Shown one piece after another: positions 51,901 through 60,831 of a DNA stretch of 64,000 bases. Made by a program: the position numbers and the translations under genes. The notes under the pieces are model-generated. The model had not been told where the DNA came from, ran no database searches, and worked only from the letters and a program-made list of their open reading frames with translations. The stretch covers positions 62,001 to 126,000 of the forward strand of contig NZ_SIJB01000012.1 of the NCBI RefSeq assembly GCF_009910845.1, given 5' to 3'. Every line of letters starts with the position of its first letter. Position 1 is the stretch's first letter. This DNA comes from Chengkuizengella marina (GTDB lineage: Bacteria; Bacillota; Bacilli; Paenibacillales; KCTC-33759).

Positions 51901-52845
51901 ATGGCAATTCAAAGAAAAAAAATTGCAGTTGTAGGAGCTGGATTTACTGGAGCAACTACTGCACTTATGTTAGCTCAAAAAGAATTGGGTGACGTAGTAT
52001 TAATTGATATTCCTGGCCTAGAGAATCCGACAAAAGGTAAAGCGCTAGATATGTTAGAGGCAAGTCCAGTACAAGGCTTTGATAGCAACATTATTGGTAC
52101 TTCAAGTTATGAAGATGCTGAAGGTGCTGATGTGGTCATTATTACAGCAGGAATTGCACGTAAACCTGGTATGAGTAGAGATGATTTAGTAAATACGAAT
52201 GCAGGTATCATGAAATCTGTATGTGAGAATGTAAAAAAATATTGCCCAGATTCATATGTAATCATTTTAAGTAATCCAGTAGATGCTATGACATATGTAG
52301 CATTTAATACGCTTGAGTTCCCTAAAAATCGTGTAATTGGCCAATCAGGTGTTTTAGATACTGCACGTTACTTTACTTTTATTTCTCAAGAATTAAATGT
52401 TTCCATTGAAGATGTTCACGGTTTTGTATTAGGCGGTCATGGGGATGATATGGTACCACTAGTACGTTACACGAATGTAGCAGGGATACCCATTGATAAA
52501 TTAATGCCAGCTGATCGCATTGAAGCCATTGTAAAACGTACGCGTACAGGTGGAGGAGAGATCGTAGGTTTACTAGGAAATGGAAGTGCATATTATGCAC
52601 CTGCTGCTTCTCTAGTTCAAATGACAGAAGCCATATTAAAAGATAAAAAACGTGTATTGCCTTCTATTGCATTTCTTGAAGGTGAATATGGATATGATAA
52701 TTTATTTATTGGGGTTCCAACGATCCTTGGTGGAGATGGAATTGAAAAAATTATCGAATTAGAATTGACAGAAGAAGAAAAAACAGCTTTAGATAAGTCA
52801 GCAGAGTCTGTTCGTAAAGTGATCAGTGTTGTAGACAACGGTTAA
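51901..52845 (+). CDS. mdh: Malate dehydrogenase
   Basis: The 314-aa LDH-type malate dehydrogenase has [13 protein letters not shown] (NAD loop), [16 protein letters not shown] with the substrate-selective arginine, and [15 protein letters not shown] with the catalytic histidine. It oxidises malate to oxaloacetate. AAAGAGGAGA precedes the ATG. It is the third gene in the TCA cluster and has its own terminator. Confidence 0.96.
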   Translation: MAIQRKKIAVVGAGFTGATTALMLAQKELGDVVLIDIPGLENPTKGKALDMLEASPVQGFDSNIIGTSSYEDAEGADVVIITAGIARKPGMSRDDLVNTNAGIMKSVCENVKKYCPDSYVIILSNPVDAMTYVAFNTLEFPKNRVIGQSGVLDTARYFTFISQELNVSIEDVHGFVLGGHGDDMVPLVRYTNVAGIPIDKLMPADRIEAIVKRTRTGGGEIVGLLGNGSAYYAPAASLVQMTEAILKDKKRVLPSIAFLEGEYGYDNLFIGVPTILGGDGIEKIIELELTEEEKTALDKSAESVRKVISVVDNG

Positions 52846-52857
52846 ACATGATAGGAT

Positions 52858-52890
52858 AAAAAGAGTATGGATTTATTCCATACTCTTTTT
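52858..52890 (+). terminator. Terminator of mdh
   Basis: AAAAAGAGTATGGA / TCCATACTCTTTTT with a short loop and T5. Confidence 0.85.
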
Positions 52891-52949
52891 ATGCTAAAAT
52901 CACCTATGGGTGAAGGTTTATTTAATTAAATAGATGGAGGGTTATTCAT

Positions 52950-53345
52950 ATGTGGGCACAACTTCATACAATAGTAGGTTTATTATTAATTGCTTATATC
53001 ATACTTCCGTTTCTTATCCTATCTTTAAAAAATGGAAATGAAGGGTTAGCAAAAGTATCTGTCTTTATTAATCGTATAGGAATGTACATATTAATTATTT
53101 CATTTTTGACAGGTGGTTATTTAATAAGTCAATATGAAGGATATTCCATCGTTTGGATGATTGTTGTAGTGTTGTTGATACTAATTATGTTTGCTATGAC
53201 GGGAATGATCTCAAAACCATTAAAACGTGTAAGGGATCGGAGTGCGATTGATAAGGATGTTAAAAAAGCAAAAATATTTAGTTTCATTAATGCAATTGCT
53301 GTACTCATCATTATTGTTTTAATGTACAATCCTGGTCTGTTGTAA
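52950..53345 (+). CDS. Four-helix membrane protein of unknown function
   Basis: The 131-aa protein has four predicted transmembrane helices (about 6-25, 43-61, 69-89 and 109-127) with a basic loop SKPLKRVRDR between helices 3 and 4. ATGGAGGG lies before the ATG. It has its own terminator. No family recognised with confidence. Confidence 0.7.
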   Translation: MWAQLHTIVGLLLIAYIILPFLILSLKNGNEGLAKVSVFINRIGMYILIISFLTGGYLISQYEGYSIVWMIVVVLLILIMFAMTGMISKPLKRVRDRSAIDKDVKKAKIFSFINAIAVLIIIVLMYNPGLL

Positions 53346-53361
53346 TTTGAATAACAATTAT

Positions 53362-53405
53362 AAAAAAACACCGAAAGTACTATAAAGTACTTTTGGTGTT
53401 TTTTT
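53362..53405 (+). terminator. Rho-independent terminator
   Basis: AACACCGAAAGTACT / AGTACTTTTGGTGTT stem followed by T7. Confidence 0.85.
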
Positions 53406-53499
53406 GACTTTAAAAGACTCGCTAATCAGTAAAAATTTTTATTTTCTAAGTTCAATACTAAGCGATAAAATGTGTATCTATCTATGGATACTTGTCTAT

Positions 53500-53527
53500 A
53501 CCAGATGAAAGGTTTGAGCATAGTATA
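53500..53527 (+). promoter_or_regulatory. Sigma-K-type promoter for first 27-aa gene
   Basis: ACC, 16 nt, CATAGTATA. Confidence 0.65.
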
Positions 53528-53559
53528 TATTAATCTCTTATTGATAGGAGGTGAAATCA

Positions 53560-53643
53560 ATGGGAGGATCTGTAGGTATTGTACTAGTGTTATTTATTCT
53601 ATTAGTGATTATTTTAATTGCAGCAGTAAGAAAATGTTATTGA
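53560..53643 (+). CDS. YjcZ-like 27-aa membrane peptide, first copy
   Basis: MGGSVGIVLVLFILLVIILI then AAVRKCY-stop: a glycine-rich start, one transmembrane helix and a short basic tail with a terminal Cys-Tyr. It is too short for normal gene calling. AGGAGGTGA stands 7 nt before the ATG. The sigma-K-type promoter upstream and similarity to YjcZ-type spore peptides support expression in the mother cell. Confidence 0.72.
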   Translation: MGGSVGIVLVLFILLVIILIAAVRKCY

Positions 53644-53704
53644 TAAATAAAGAGAAGGTTTAATGATATTCTATCATCGATGCGCTCGTTTTACCTCTAG
53701 TGAA

Positions 53705-53737
53705 AAACCTCACTATTATTTAAAGTAGTGAGGCTTT
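53705..53737 (+). terminator. Hairpin after first 27-aa gene
   Basis: AACCTCACTA / TAGTGAGGCTT, the same palindrome type as at 10997. Confidence 0.7.
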
Positions 53738-53796
53738 TGCATGTGTGATTATCTCAACTGCTAATAATGTGTACATGTCTAAGGATACTTGTTTAT

Positions 53797-53824
53797 ACCA
53801 AAGGAAAGGTTTGAACATAGTATA
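53797..53824 (+). promoter_or_regulatory. Sigma-K-type promoter for second 27-aa gene
   Basis: ACC, 16 nt, CATAGTATA. Confidence 0.65.
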
Positions 53825-53855
53825 TAGTATCTCTTCATGATAGGAGGTGAAATGA

Positions 53856-53939
53856 ATGGGAGGAATTTTAGTTGTTGTATTAGTGTTATTTATTTTATTA
53901 GTGATTATTTTAATTGCAGCAGTAAGAAAATGTTATTGA
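53856..53939 (+). CDS. YjcZ-like 27-aa membrane peptide, second copy
   Basis: MGGILVVVLVLFILLVIILI then AAVRKCY-stop; it differs from the first copy only within residues 4-8. An overlapping ATG four bases earlier is in another frame. AGGAGGTGA precedes it. Promoter, gene and hairpin are repeated as a unit of about 300 bp, a tandem duplication. Confidence 0.72.
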   Translation: MGGILVVVLVLFILLVIILIAAVRKCY

Positions 53940-54000
53940 TGAAGTAAATAGAAGATTTAAGGAATATTCTACTTCCTGCCCTCTTTTATATACCTCATGT

Positions 54001-54034
54001 AAACCTCACTATTTTTTATAAAAGTGAGGTTTAC
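54001..54034 (+). terminator. Hairpin after second 27-aa gene
   Basis: AAACCTCACT / AGTGAGGTTT. Confidence 0.65.
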
Positions 54035-54185
54035 AAATGAAATTGGGTACTTTCATCAATGTACTATTCCATACGAATCTATTTTCTAACATTGTATATA
54101 TTATCTCACTGAAATAGTGGTGAGGTAGTTGCAGTGTTAAATCTCCTTTTTGAATAGGATCATGTTACTCGGAAAAAATCGAAAA

Positions 54186-54223
54186 AACTAAACCCTTTCA
54201 ATATAGATGAAAGGGCTTAGTTA
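54186..54223 (-). terminator. Terminator of yfbR
   Basis: On the minus strand AACTAAGCCCTTTCA / TGAAAGGGTTTAGTT is followed by T residues. Confidence 0.8.
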
Positions 54224-54255
54224 TTTAAATGTATAATTCTGGACTAAATTATTTT

Positions 54256-54888
54256 CTAAGAATTATATTCACTATTTTGGATACCTTTATTTCTGCTGAA
54301 CAGACTTAATTCATCTAATGTTTTTTCAAAACTTGGTGCAAGTGAGTTTAGAAAGAAATCAACTTCAGGCATATTTTTGTTTTTCAAACTTAATTCAATA
54401 TCTTTTTTGGCTGTTGCAAATTCCCTGTTACCAGCAGAGAATTCAGAAATACATTTTAAATAAGCATCAATCTCATCAGCCGCTTTTACATATTTCATTA
54501 ATTCTTGATCAGATTCACTGTTTTGTATTAAAGTTTCATACTTTGGTTTTAACACATCTGGAACAGTATTCATAAGTCGATCTGATGCTAATTCTTCAAT
54601 TTCTCTAAAACTATTTAAGATTTGATCATTATGATGTTTGACAGGGGTTGGTATGTCCCCAGTAAAAACTTCAGTTGCATCATGAAACAAAGCTATACAA
54701 ACAGCTTTTTCTGTATTTATGTTTTTATCAAATACTTCATTTGCTATAGAGCATAATACGTGTGTGATAAGTGAAACATGATAGGAGTGCTCAGCAACAT
54801 TTTCATTTACTACATTTCGCATTAGACTCCATCTTTTAATGTATCGTAGCCGATATAAATAAGCTAAAAAATGGCTGTTTTCCATCAT
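54256..54888 (-). CDS. yfbR: 5'-deoxynucleotidase YfbR-like HD hydrolase
   Basis: The 210-aa HD-domain protein has VAEHSYHVS, LFHDATEVFTGDIPTPVK and KAADEIDAYLKC, the metal-binding His, His-Asp and Asp of YfbR. YfbR removes phosphate from deoxynucleoside 5'-monophosphates. Two adjacent ATGs (54888, 54885) are possible starts, neither with a strong ribosome site. It is transcribed opposite to its neighbours. Confidence 0.87.
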   Translation of the reverse strand: MMENSHFLAYLYRLRYIKRWSLMRNVVNENVAEHSYHVSLITHVLCSIANEVFDKNINTEKAVCIALFHDATEVFTGDIPTPVKHHNDQILNSFREIEELASDRLMNTVPDVLKPKYETLIQNSESDQELMKYVKAADEIDAYLKCISEFSAGNREFATAKKDIELSLKNKNMPEVDFFLNSLAPSFEKTLDELSLFSRNKGIQNSEYNS

Positions 54889-55101
54889 ATAAAATACCCA
54901 ACTTTCTATTCTGATCCTATAGGATATGAAATCAGAACCATATTTGTTAGCAGTATTATATCACAATAATTATAAGTGAATAAAACAAATGTTCGTAAAC
55001 AGGTAATTAAAATAGTCATTTACATCGGGGGAATAGTCCAATCTAATTGCTGTATAAGACATATACTATAATAGAAATGGTTGGGGAGGTGAGTGTATAT
55101 T

Positions 55102-55218
55102 ATGTTTTTCATCGTAGGTATTGTTGTTGTAGTACTGGTTTTATTTATACTGCTGGTGATCATTCTAGCCGTCTTAATCCCTTTCAAGCGATTCTTCCCA
55201 CACAGAGTATTTTGTTAA
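55102..55218 (+). CDS. YjcZ-like 38-aa membrane peptide
   Basis: MFFIVGIVVVVLVLFILLVI then ILAVLIPFKRFFPHRVFC-stop: one long transmembrane helix with the family LVLFILLVII core and a basic aromatic tail ending in Cys. GGGGAGGTGAG lies upstream. A CATATACTA element at 55060 may be the -10. It is hidden inside a longer frame in another register. Confidence 0.68.
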   Translation: MFFIVGIVVVVLVLFILLVIILAVLIPFKRFFPHRVFC

Positions 55219-55223
55219 ATTGG

Positions 55224-55262
55224 AAAAATAACCATACAACAAACTGTATGGTTATTTTTTTT
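55224..55262 (+). terminator. Terminator after the 38-aa gene
   Basis: AAAATAACCATACA / TGTATGGTTATTTT followed by T4. Confidence 0.85.
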
Positions 55263-55450
55263 GAAAATAATAAATATTTCATGAACAAGAATATGCTTCT
55301 TAGTTGAATAATAATGAAATGTTTACTTTTATGATATAATATTGAAAGTGAATTTTGTGTTAATACATATGCAATCATCTTTCTAGTATGAAAAATGAAG
55401 ATGCACTTTTAAATAACATAGCTTTATACGGGGGGGAGTATTTCTATACC

Positions 55451-56995
55451 ATGAAACATTTTGAAAAAAGCGTTTATCAATTAATCGTAGAAACATCAAC
55501 AAATTTACCTGTAGATGTACGAAAAGCAATCAAGAGAGCAAAATCTAAAGAGAATGAGGGAACGAGAGCATCTTTATCTCTATCTACTATTTCGAATAAC
55601 ATTAGTATGGCTGAAACTAATATTTCACCGATTTGTCAGGATACAGGGATGCCTACTTTTATAGTGCATACACCTGTGGGAGCCAATCAAATTGAAATGA
55701 AAAAAGACATTCTTTCAGCTATAAATAGAGCGACACAAAACAGTAAACTTCGTCCAAATTCTGTAGATTCACTTACAGGTGAAAACAGTGGTGATAATAT
55801 TGGAGAAGGAACGCCAGTTATCCACTTCGAACAATGGGAAAAAAATGACATTGATATTCGTTTAATATTAAAAGGTGGAGGTTGTGAAAATAAAAATATT
55901 CAATACAGTTTACCGATGGAACTTGAAGGCTTAGGTAAAGCTGGTCGAGATCTTGACGGTATTCGAAAGTGTATTCTGCATTCTGTTTATCAAGCACAAG
56001 GACAAGGATGTAGTGCTGGATTCATTGGTGTAGGAATTGGTGGTGACCGTACAACCGGATATGAACTTGCAAAGAAACAACTTTTCCGTGAAGTGTATGA
56101 TATAAATCCAAATCCTGATTTGCAAAAGCTAGAAGAATACGTTATGAAAAATGCAAATAAGTTAGGTATCGGAACGATGGGATTTGGAGGGGAAGTGACT
56201 CTGCTAGGTTGTAAAGTAGGGGTAATGAATCGTTTACCTGCTAGTTTTTTTGTATCAGTAGCTTATAATTGCTGGGCATTTCGCCGTTTAGGTGTTTTGA
56301 TAGATTCTACTTCTGGGGAAATTAATGAATGGATTTATGATAAAGGTAGTGATGATAAGACAAATGATGCAAACCAAAATAAAGTAGTATCTGATAAAGG
56401 AAATCATTCATCTGATCAAAAAAAAGTCGTTTTACAAGCTCCAATTACTGAGGAACAAATTCGCGACTTAAAAGTTGGTGATGTGGTTATTATTAATGGG
56501 GCCATTCATACTGGGCGAGATGCATTACACAAGTACTTAATGGAGAGCGAATCTCCTGTAGATCTTAATGGCGGTATTATTTATCATTGTGGTCCTGTAA
56601 TGGCTAAAGTAGATAATGAATACGTTGTAAAAGCAGCTGGTCCAACCACGAGTATTCGTGAAGAACCTTATCAAGGTGATATCATTAAAAAATTTGGTAT
56701 TCGTGCAGTTATCGGAAAAGGCGGTATGGGAGCAAAAACTTTATCAGCTTTAAAAGAACATGGTGGAGTTTACTTAAATGCCATCGGTGGTGCTGCTCAA
56801 TATTATGCTGAATCCATAAAAAAAGTAGATAGTGTAGACTTTTTAGAATTCGGGATTCCTGAAGCGATGTGGCATTTACAAGTAGAAGGGTTTGCAGCCA
56901 TTGTGACAATGGATGCTCATGGAAATAGCTTACATGCAGACGTTGAAAAATCATCACTTGAAAAATTAGCTCAATTTAAAGAATCAGTATTTTAG
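55451..56995 (+). CDS. fumA: Class I (iron-sulfur) fumarate hydratase
   Basis: The 514-aa protein fuses the alpha part (CQDTGMPTF, KGGGCENKN and QGCSAGFIGVGIGGDR: three 4Fe-4S cysteines) with the beta part (VVIINGAIHTGRDALH, GGIIYHCGP and IGKGGMG). It hydrates fumarate to malate. The ATG at 55451 is chosen because GGGGGGGAG stands 12 nt before it; the frame could open at 55388 but without a site. It is near citZ-icd-mdh and supplies the next TCA step. Confidence 0.9.
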   Translation: MKHFEKSVYQLIVETSTNLPVDVRKAIKRAKSKENEGTRASLSLSTISNNISMAETNISPICQDTGMPTFIVHTPVGANQIEMKKDILSAINRATQNSKLRPNSVDSLTGENSGDNIGEGTPVIHFEQWEKNDIDIRLILKGGGCENKNIQYSLPMELEGLGKAGRDLDGIRKCILHSVYQAQGQGCSAGFIGVGIGGDRTTGYELAKKQLFREVYDINPNPDLQKLEEYVMKNANKLGIGTMGFGGEVTLLGCKVGVMNRLPASFFVSVAYNCWAFRRLGVLIDSTSGEINEWIYDKGSDDKTNDANQNKVVSDKGNHSSDQKKVVLQAPITEEQIRDLKVGDVVIINGAIHTGRDALHKYLMESESPVDLNGGIIYHCGPVMAKVDNEYVVKAAGPTTSIREEPYQGDIIKKFGIRAVIGKGGMGAKTLSALKEHGGVYLNAIGGAAQYYAESIKKVDSVDFLEFGIPEAMWHLQVEGFAAIVTMDAHGNSLHADVEKSSLEKLAQFKESVF

Positions 56996-57021
56996 AACAA
57001 AATAGTTTATAATAAAATAAT

Positions 57022-57056
57022 ATCCCAGTATCTTTTGATACTAGGATTTCTTTTTT
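57022..57056 (+). terminator. Terminator of fumA
   Basis: ATCC-AGTATC / GATACT-GGAT stem followed by T-rich sequence. Confidence 0.7.
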
Positions 57057-57118
57057 ATATTAAAAGTAAAATAATGTAATTTTCTTTGTTTTGGGATATA
57101 GAAAGATAGGGGTTTCTG

Positions 57119-58915
57119 ATGGTCAAATTACGGGTAAGATTAACATTAATTATAATTGCTTTGTTGGCAGTAACTGCACTAGGGGCAGGTTTTTTTACAG
57201 TTGAGAAATTAAAGGATTCTCAGCTGCAATTTTTGAAGGATCAATTACTCCAGGAGATTAAAGTAATCCAAAACACATTGACTTGGAGAAACACTGTGAA
57301 TGATCAAGAATTGATTGCTTATTTTAGTGAAGGTGCTGAAGAACTCAGTAAGTCAACTCAAGCTAGAATCACATTTATTGATCTTGAAGGAAATGTTGTA
57401 GGAGAGTCAGATTTCGATCCTCAGCAAATGGATAATCATTTATTTAGAGAAGAAATATTATCGATTAGTGAGAATGGAGAGTATGGAACTGCCATTAGAT
57501 ACAGTGAAACAATAAAACATAATATGTTATATGTTGCTTCTCCTTTTAACAATAATAATAACCCTATTGGATACTTGCGTTTAGCGATAAATCTAGATGA
57601 AGTGGAATACAAAACAAATGAATTATGGACTTATTATATCATTGGGATTTTCTTTTTATTAATTGTAACCGCAGTAATCAGTTATTTAATTACTCGTGGA
57701 TTAACAAAACCTTTAGAAAATATAATGATGGTAGCACAGCAAATTACACGTGGTAATTATCAATCTAAAGTAAAAATATATAACAAAGACGAAATAGGTC
57801 GATTAGGAAAAGCTATAAATAAAATGGCTTCAAGTTTACAGTATCAAATGAATCGGATATCAGAAAATGAGATCAGACTTAAAACGGTTTTAGAACATTT
57901 AATTAGTGGCGTTATTATGATCGACCGTCATGGCAAAATTGTATTATTGAATCGGACATCTGAAAATATACTTGGTATAAAGGAGAATGAAATATTAGGA
58001 AAACGATACATGGATACAAAACAAAATCAGGAATTAATTACATTGATACAAACCTGTATTCAGAAAAAGCAGCATATTCGTGAAGAGTTAACCTTCTATT
58101 ATCCAGAGCAACGAACAATAGAAATGAATCTAGTTCCACTGCACCAAGATCATAGACAATGGTCAGGAATATTAATTGTAATGCATGATATTACAGCGAT
58201 CCGTAAATTAGAAAAGATGAGAAGTGATTTTGCTGCAAATGTCTCACATGAGTTGAAAACACCTATTGCGGCTGTAAAAGGTTTTTCAGAAACACTTTTA
58301 TCTGGAGCTTTAGATGACAAGGAGACTGCAAAATCATTTTTGAAAATCATTTATGATGAAAGTGATCGTTTAAATCGGTTGATTAGTGATATATTAGACT
58401 TATCTAAAATTGAATCAAAGGCAATTCCACTCGATTATTCTCCAATTGCTATGAAGGAATTTGTACAGAAAACAGTACAAATGTTAGAGGCACAATCTAA
58501 TGAAAAACAAATTCATATTTCTCTAAATGTAAATCAAGATTTATACATGGAGGCAGATGAGGATAGATTGAGGCAAGTATTTATTAACTTATTATCCAAT
58601 GCTATTAACTATACTCCTGAGGGAGGGCATATTCAAATTAGTGTAGCGTATTTAAATCTTTCTGAAGATGTAAATGATGAGAAAATTCGAATAGAGATTT
58701 CAGATACTGGGATAGGGATTCCAAAAAAAGATTTACCACGAATATTTGAACGTTTTTATAGAGTGGATAAAGCTCGTTCCCGCATCTCTGGAGGAACAGG
58801 GTTAGGATTATCTATTGTAAAACATATTGTTGATTTGCATAAAGGAGAGATCAAGGTGGAAAGCGACGTTGGGAGTGGAACTACTTTTATCATTGATTTA
58901 CCGCTTGTACAATAA
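57119..58915 (+). CDS. phoR: Phosphate-regulation sensor histidine kinase PhoR
   Basis: The 598-aa kinase has TM1 (about 8-26), an extracytoplasmic domain (about 30-165), TM2 (about 168-191), HAMP (about 190-243), PAS (about 250-360), HisKA with His377 in VSHELKTP, and HATPase with NLLSNAINYTPEGG, DTGIGI and GTGLGLSI. It belongs to the PhoR/PnpS group. AGGGG precedes the ATG. Unlike in Bacillus subtilis, it lies before phoP rather than after it. Confidence 0.9.
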   Translation: MVKLRVRLTLIIIALLAVTALGAGFFTVEKLKDSQLQFLKDQLLQEIKVIQNTLTWRNTVNDQELIAYFSEGAEELSKSTQARITFIDLEGNVVGESDFDPQQMDNHLFREEILSISENGEYGTAIRYSETIKHNMLYVASPFNNNNNPIGYLRLAINLDEVEYKTNELWTYYIIGIFFLLIVTAVISYLITRGLTKPLENIMMVAQQITRGNYQSKVKIYNKDEIGRLGKAINKMASSLQYQMNRISENEIRLKTVLEHLISGVIMIDRHGKIVLLNRTSENILGIKENEILGKRYMDTKQNQELITLIQTCIQKKQHIREELTFYYPEQRTIEMNLVPLHQDHRQWSGILIVMHDITAIRKLEKMRSDFAANVSHELKTPIAAVKGFSETLLSGALDDKETAKSFLKIIYDESDRLNRLISDILDLSKIESKAIPLDYSPIAMKEFVQKTVQMLEAQSNEKQIHISLNVNQDLYMEADEDRLRQVFINLLSNAINYTPEGGHIQISVAYLNLSEDVNDEKIRIEISDTGIGIPKKDLPRIFERFYRVDKARSRISGGTGLGLSIVKHIVDLHKGEIKVESDVGSGTTFIIDLPLVQ

Positions 58916-58943
58916 TTTACAAATAGTTTACATAGATTTAATA
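58916..58943 (+). promoter_or_regulatory. Putative PhoP box between phoR and phoP
   Basis: Three hexamers at 11-bp spacing right behind the phoR stop: TTTACA (58916), TTTACA (58927), TTAATA (58938). Two match TT(A/C/T)A(C/T)A exactly. The 118-nt gap could hold an autoregulated phoP promoter. Confidence 0.5.
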
Positions 58944-59033
58944 ATTGGATGATAAACTAATATAGTTGTTAGAGGAAGATTAAAACTTTTTAATAAATGA
59001 ACACCCAATATATTTAAGAGGGGACAATTTAGT

Positions 59034-59741
59034 ATGTCGAAAAAAGTGTTAGTCATTGAAGACGAACCTACATTATCGAGACTATTATCATATAATCTCT
59101 CTCAAGCAGGGTTTGAAACGAAGGTAGCTGAGGATGGAAGAGTTGGATTGCAATATGCACTTCAGCAATTTTTTGACTTAATTATTTTAGATATTATGCT
59201 GCCTGGCTTAAACGGATTTGAAATACTTACAAAAATAAGAGAACAAAAAGTGAAAACACCGATTATTTTTTTAACAGCGAAAACAGCTGAAGATGAAATT
59301 GTACAAGGACTAAAACTTGGAGCGGATGATTATATTACGAAACCATTTGGAGTAGCTGAATTGTTGGCAAGAGTATCCGCTGTTTTAAGAAGGTCTCTTT
59401 CTGAGGAAACACAGGTTGATGAAACAACTGATGAAAATGTAATTATACTTGGGGATCTAAAAATTTACCCTGATCAATATGAAGTTTTATTAAATGAGGA
59501 AAGTATTTCATTACGTCCCAAGGAATTTGAAGTATTACTGCATATGGTAGAAAGACAAGGTAAAGTAATTACAAGAGATGATCTAATGAACATTGTTTGG
59601 GGGTTTGATTACATAGGAGGGCAACGCACAGTAGATGTTCATGTGAGTTCACTTCGTAAAAAGCTTGAGTTAGGTCAAAATTCAGTTAAAATTGAATCTA
59701 TTCGTGGTGTCGGTTATAAATTAGTTGTAAAAAATAATTAA
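59034..59741 (+). CDS. phoP: Phosphate response regulator PhoP
   Basis: The 235-aa OmpR-type regulator has a receiver domain with acidic pair E9-D10, phosphoacceptor Asp53 (LDIMLPG), the TAKTAEDE switch and Lys in ITKPFG, and a C-terminal winged helix (LRPKEFEVLLHMVERQG and RTVDVHVSSLRKKLE). GAGGGGA stands before the ATG. PhoP binds PHO boxes under phosphate limitation. Partner of PhoR, with a long intergenic gap. Confidence 0.9.
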   Translation: MSKKVLVIEDEPTLSRLLSYNLSQAGFETKVAEDGRVGLQYALQQFFDLIILDIMLPGLNGFEILTKIREQKVKTPIIFLTAKTAEDEIVQGLKLGADDYITKPFGVAELLARVSAVLRRSLSEETQVDETTDENVIILGDLKIYPDQYEVLLNEESISLRPKEFEVLLHMVERQGKVITRDDLMNIVWGFDYIGGQRTVDVHVSSLRKKLELGQNSVKIESIRGVGYKLVVKNN

Positions 59742-59752
59742 TAAAATGGATT

Positions 59753-60622
59753 TTATTCATTTGATTTCCAATTCAGCATTTTTTTACGGAATTCGTTTGG
59801 TGAACAGTGATTGTACTTTTTGAAAATTTTATAAAAATGAGCCATGTTATTCATATTGATACTCTCGCCAATTTGCGTGATACTATCTTCTCTCGTTAAT
59901 AACATTCTTTCAGCTTTTTTAATTTTTTTATAATTAACGTATTCTATAAATGTCATTTGGATTGTATTTTTAAAAAATTTAACAAAGTGATAATAACTCA
60001 TATTCACCATTTGTGCTGCAGTTGCAATGCTGATTTTATCCATTAAATGAGAATCAACATAATCAAGTACTGGCTTGAGGCGAAGAAAATCTGCATTGTG
60101 CTGAACATTGAGTGTTTTATTAGTATCATTTCGTAATAATACCAGCATAATTTTATGGATAAAAAGAGTTACTGCAATCTCATATCCAGTTTTTTTACTC
60201 TGAGATTCATTATATATTTCTGATACAGCATCAAATATTTCATTCTTTGCTAATACATTATTTTCGAAAATATAATTGAGATGACTTAACGGATCATTTG
60301 TTCCTGCAAAATATTTGATATATGGCATTATGCTGTAATCGAAATATTGTTCAATATCAAACTGTAGTACAATATATTCTAAACCTTCTTTTATCATCCG
60401 ATCTCGGTGAAGCTCATTTGAACCAATTAAAATAACATCTCCAGATTCCAACAAATATACAACTTCTCCAACATGAACTTCTAATTGTCCACTTAACACT
60501 GCTATTATTTCCACTTCTTTATGATAGTGCCAGGTAATCATGTTATGATTTACTCTCTTACTTTGAAATGTTTTTAAAGATAATAAAGGGTTTTCAAATG
60601 AAATTTTCTCATTTATTATCAT
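59753..60622 (-). CDS. AraC-family regulator with N-terminal cupin
   Basis: The 289-aa protein has a cupin/arabinose-binding domain (about 20-100, HYHKEVEIIAVLSGQLEV and GDVILIGSNELH) and a C-terminal AraC domain with two HTH motifs (IATAAQMVNMSYYHFVKFFK and ITQIGESINMNNMAHFYKIF). The ATG at 60622 follows TTGGAGG by about 10 nt. It is divergent from the oxidoreductase/isomerase pair and is probably its sugar- or polyol-responsive activator. It overlaps nothing and converges with phoP. Confidence 0.86.
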   Translation of the reverse strand: MIINEKISFENPLLSLKTFQSKRVNHNMITWHYHKEVEIIAVLSGQLEVHVGEVVYLLESGDVILIGSNELHRDRMIKEGLEYIVLQFDIEQYFDYSIMPYIKYFAGTNDPLSHLNYIFENNVLAKNEIFDAVSEIYNESQSKKTGYEIAVTLFIHKIMLVLLRNDTNKTLNVQHNADFLRLKPVLDYVDSHLMDKISIATAAQMVNMSYYHFVKFFKNTIQMTFIEYVNYKKIKKAERMLLTREDSITQIGESINMNNMAHFYKIFKKYNHCSPNEFRKKMLNWKSNE

Positions 60623-60831
60623 TAGCTTCAATCCTCCAATATCCCAAAATTGCATAAAAGTAAAACTATTATGGTAATATTATTTTCTCTTTTCATCGTG
60701 TATAATTTTGTTAGATTCCAAACTATTATGAGTTAAAATAGCTTGAGTATAGGAATCAAAATGACATACATTTAATAATATAACACAAAATTGAATAAAG
60801 TATATCATGATTAAAAATGGAGGGAAGTTGG

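Noticed and set aside
53129-53371. 80-aa minus-strand ORF
   Set aside because: Shadow of the four-helix membrane protein gene on the other strand; no start signals.
55047-55307. 86-aa ORF in the region before fumA
   Set aside because: The ribosome site and family motif belong to the 38-aa frame at 55102; the longer frame is a different register running through the terminator.
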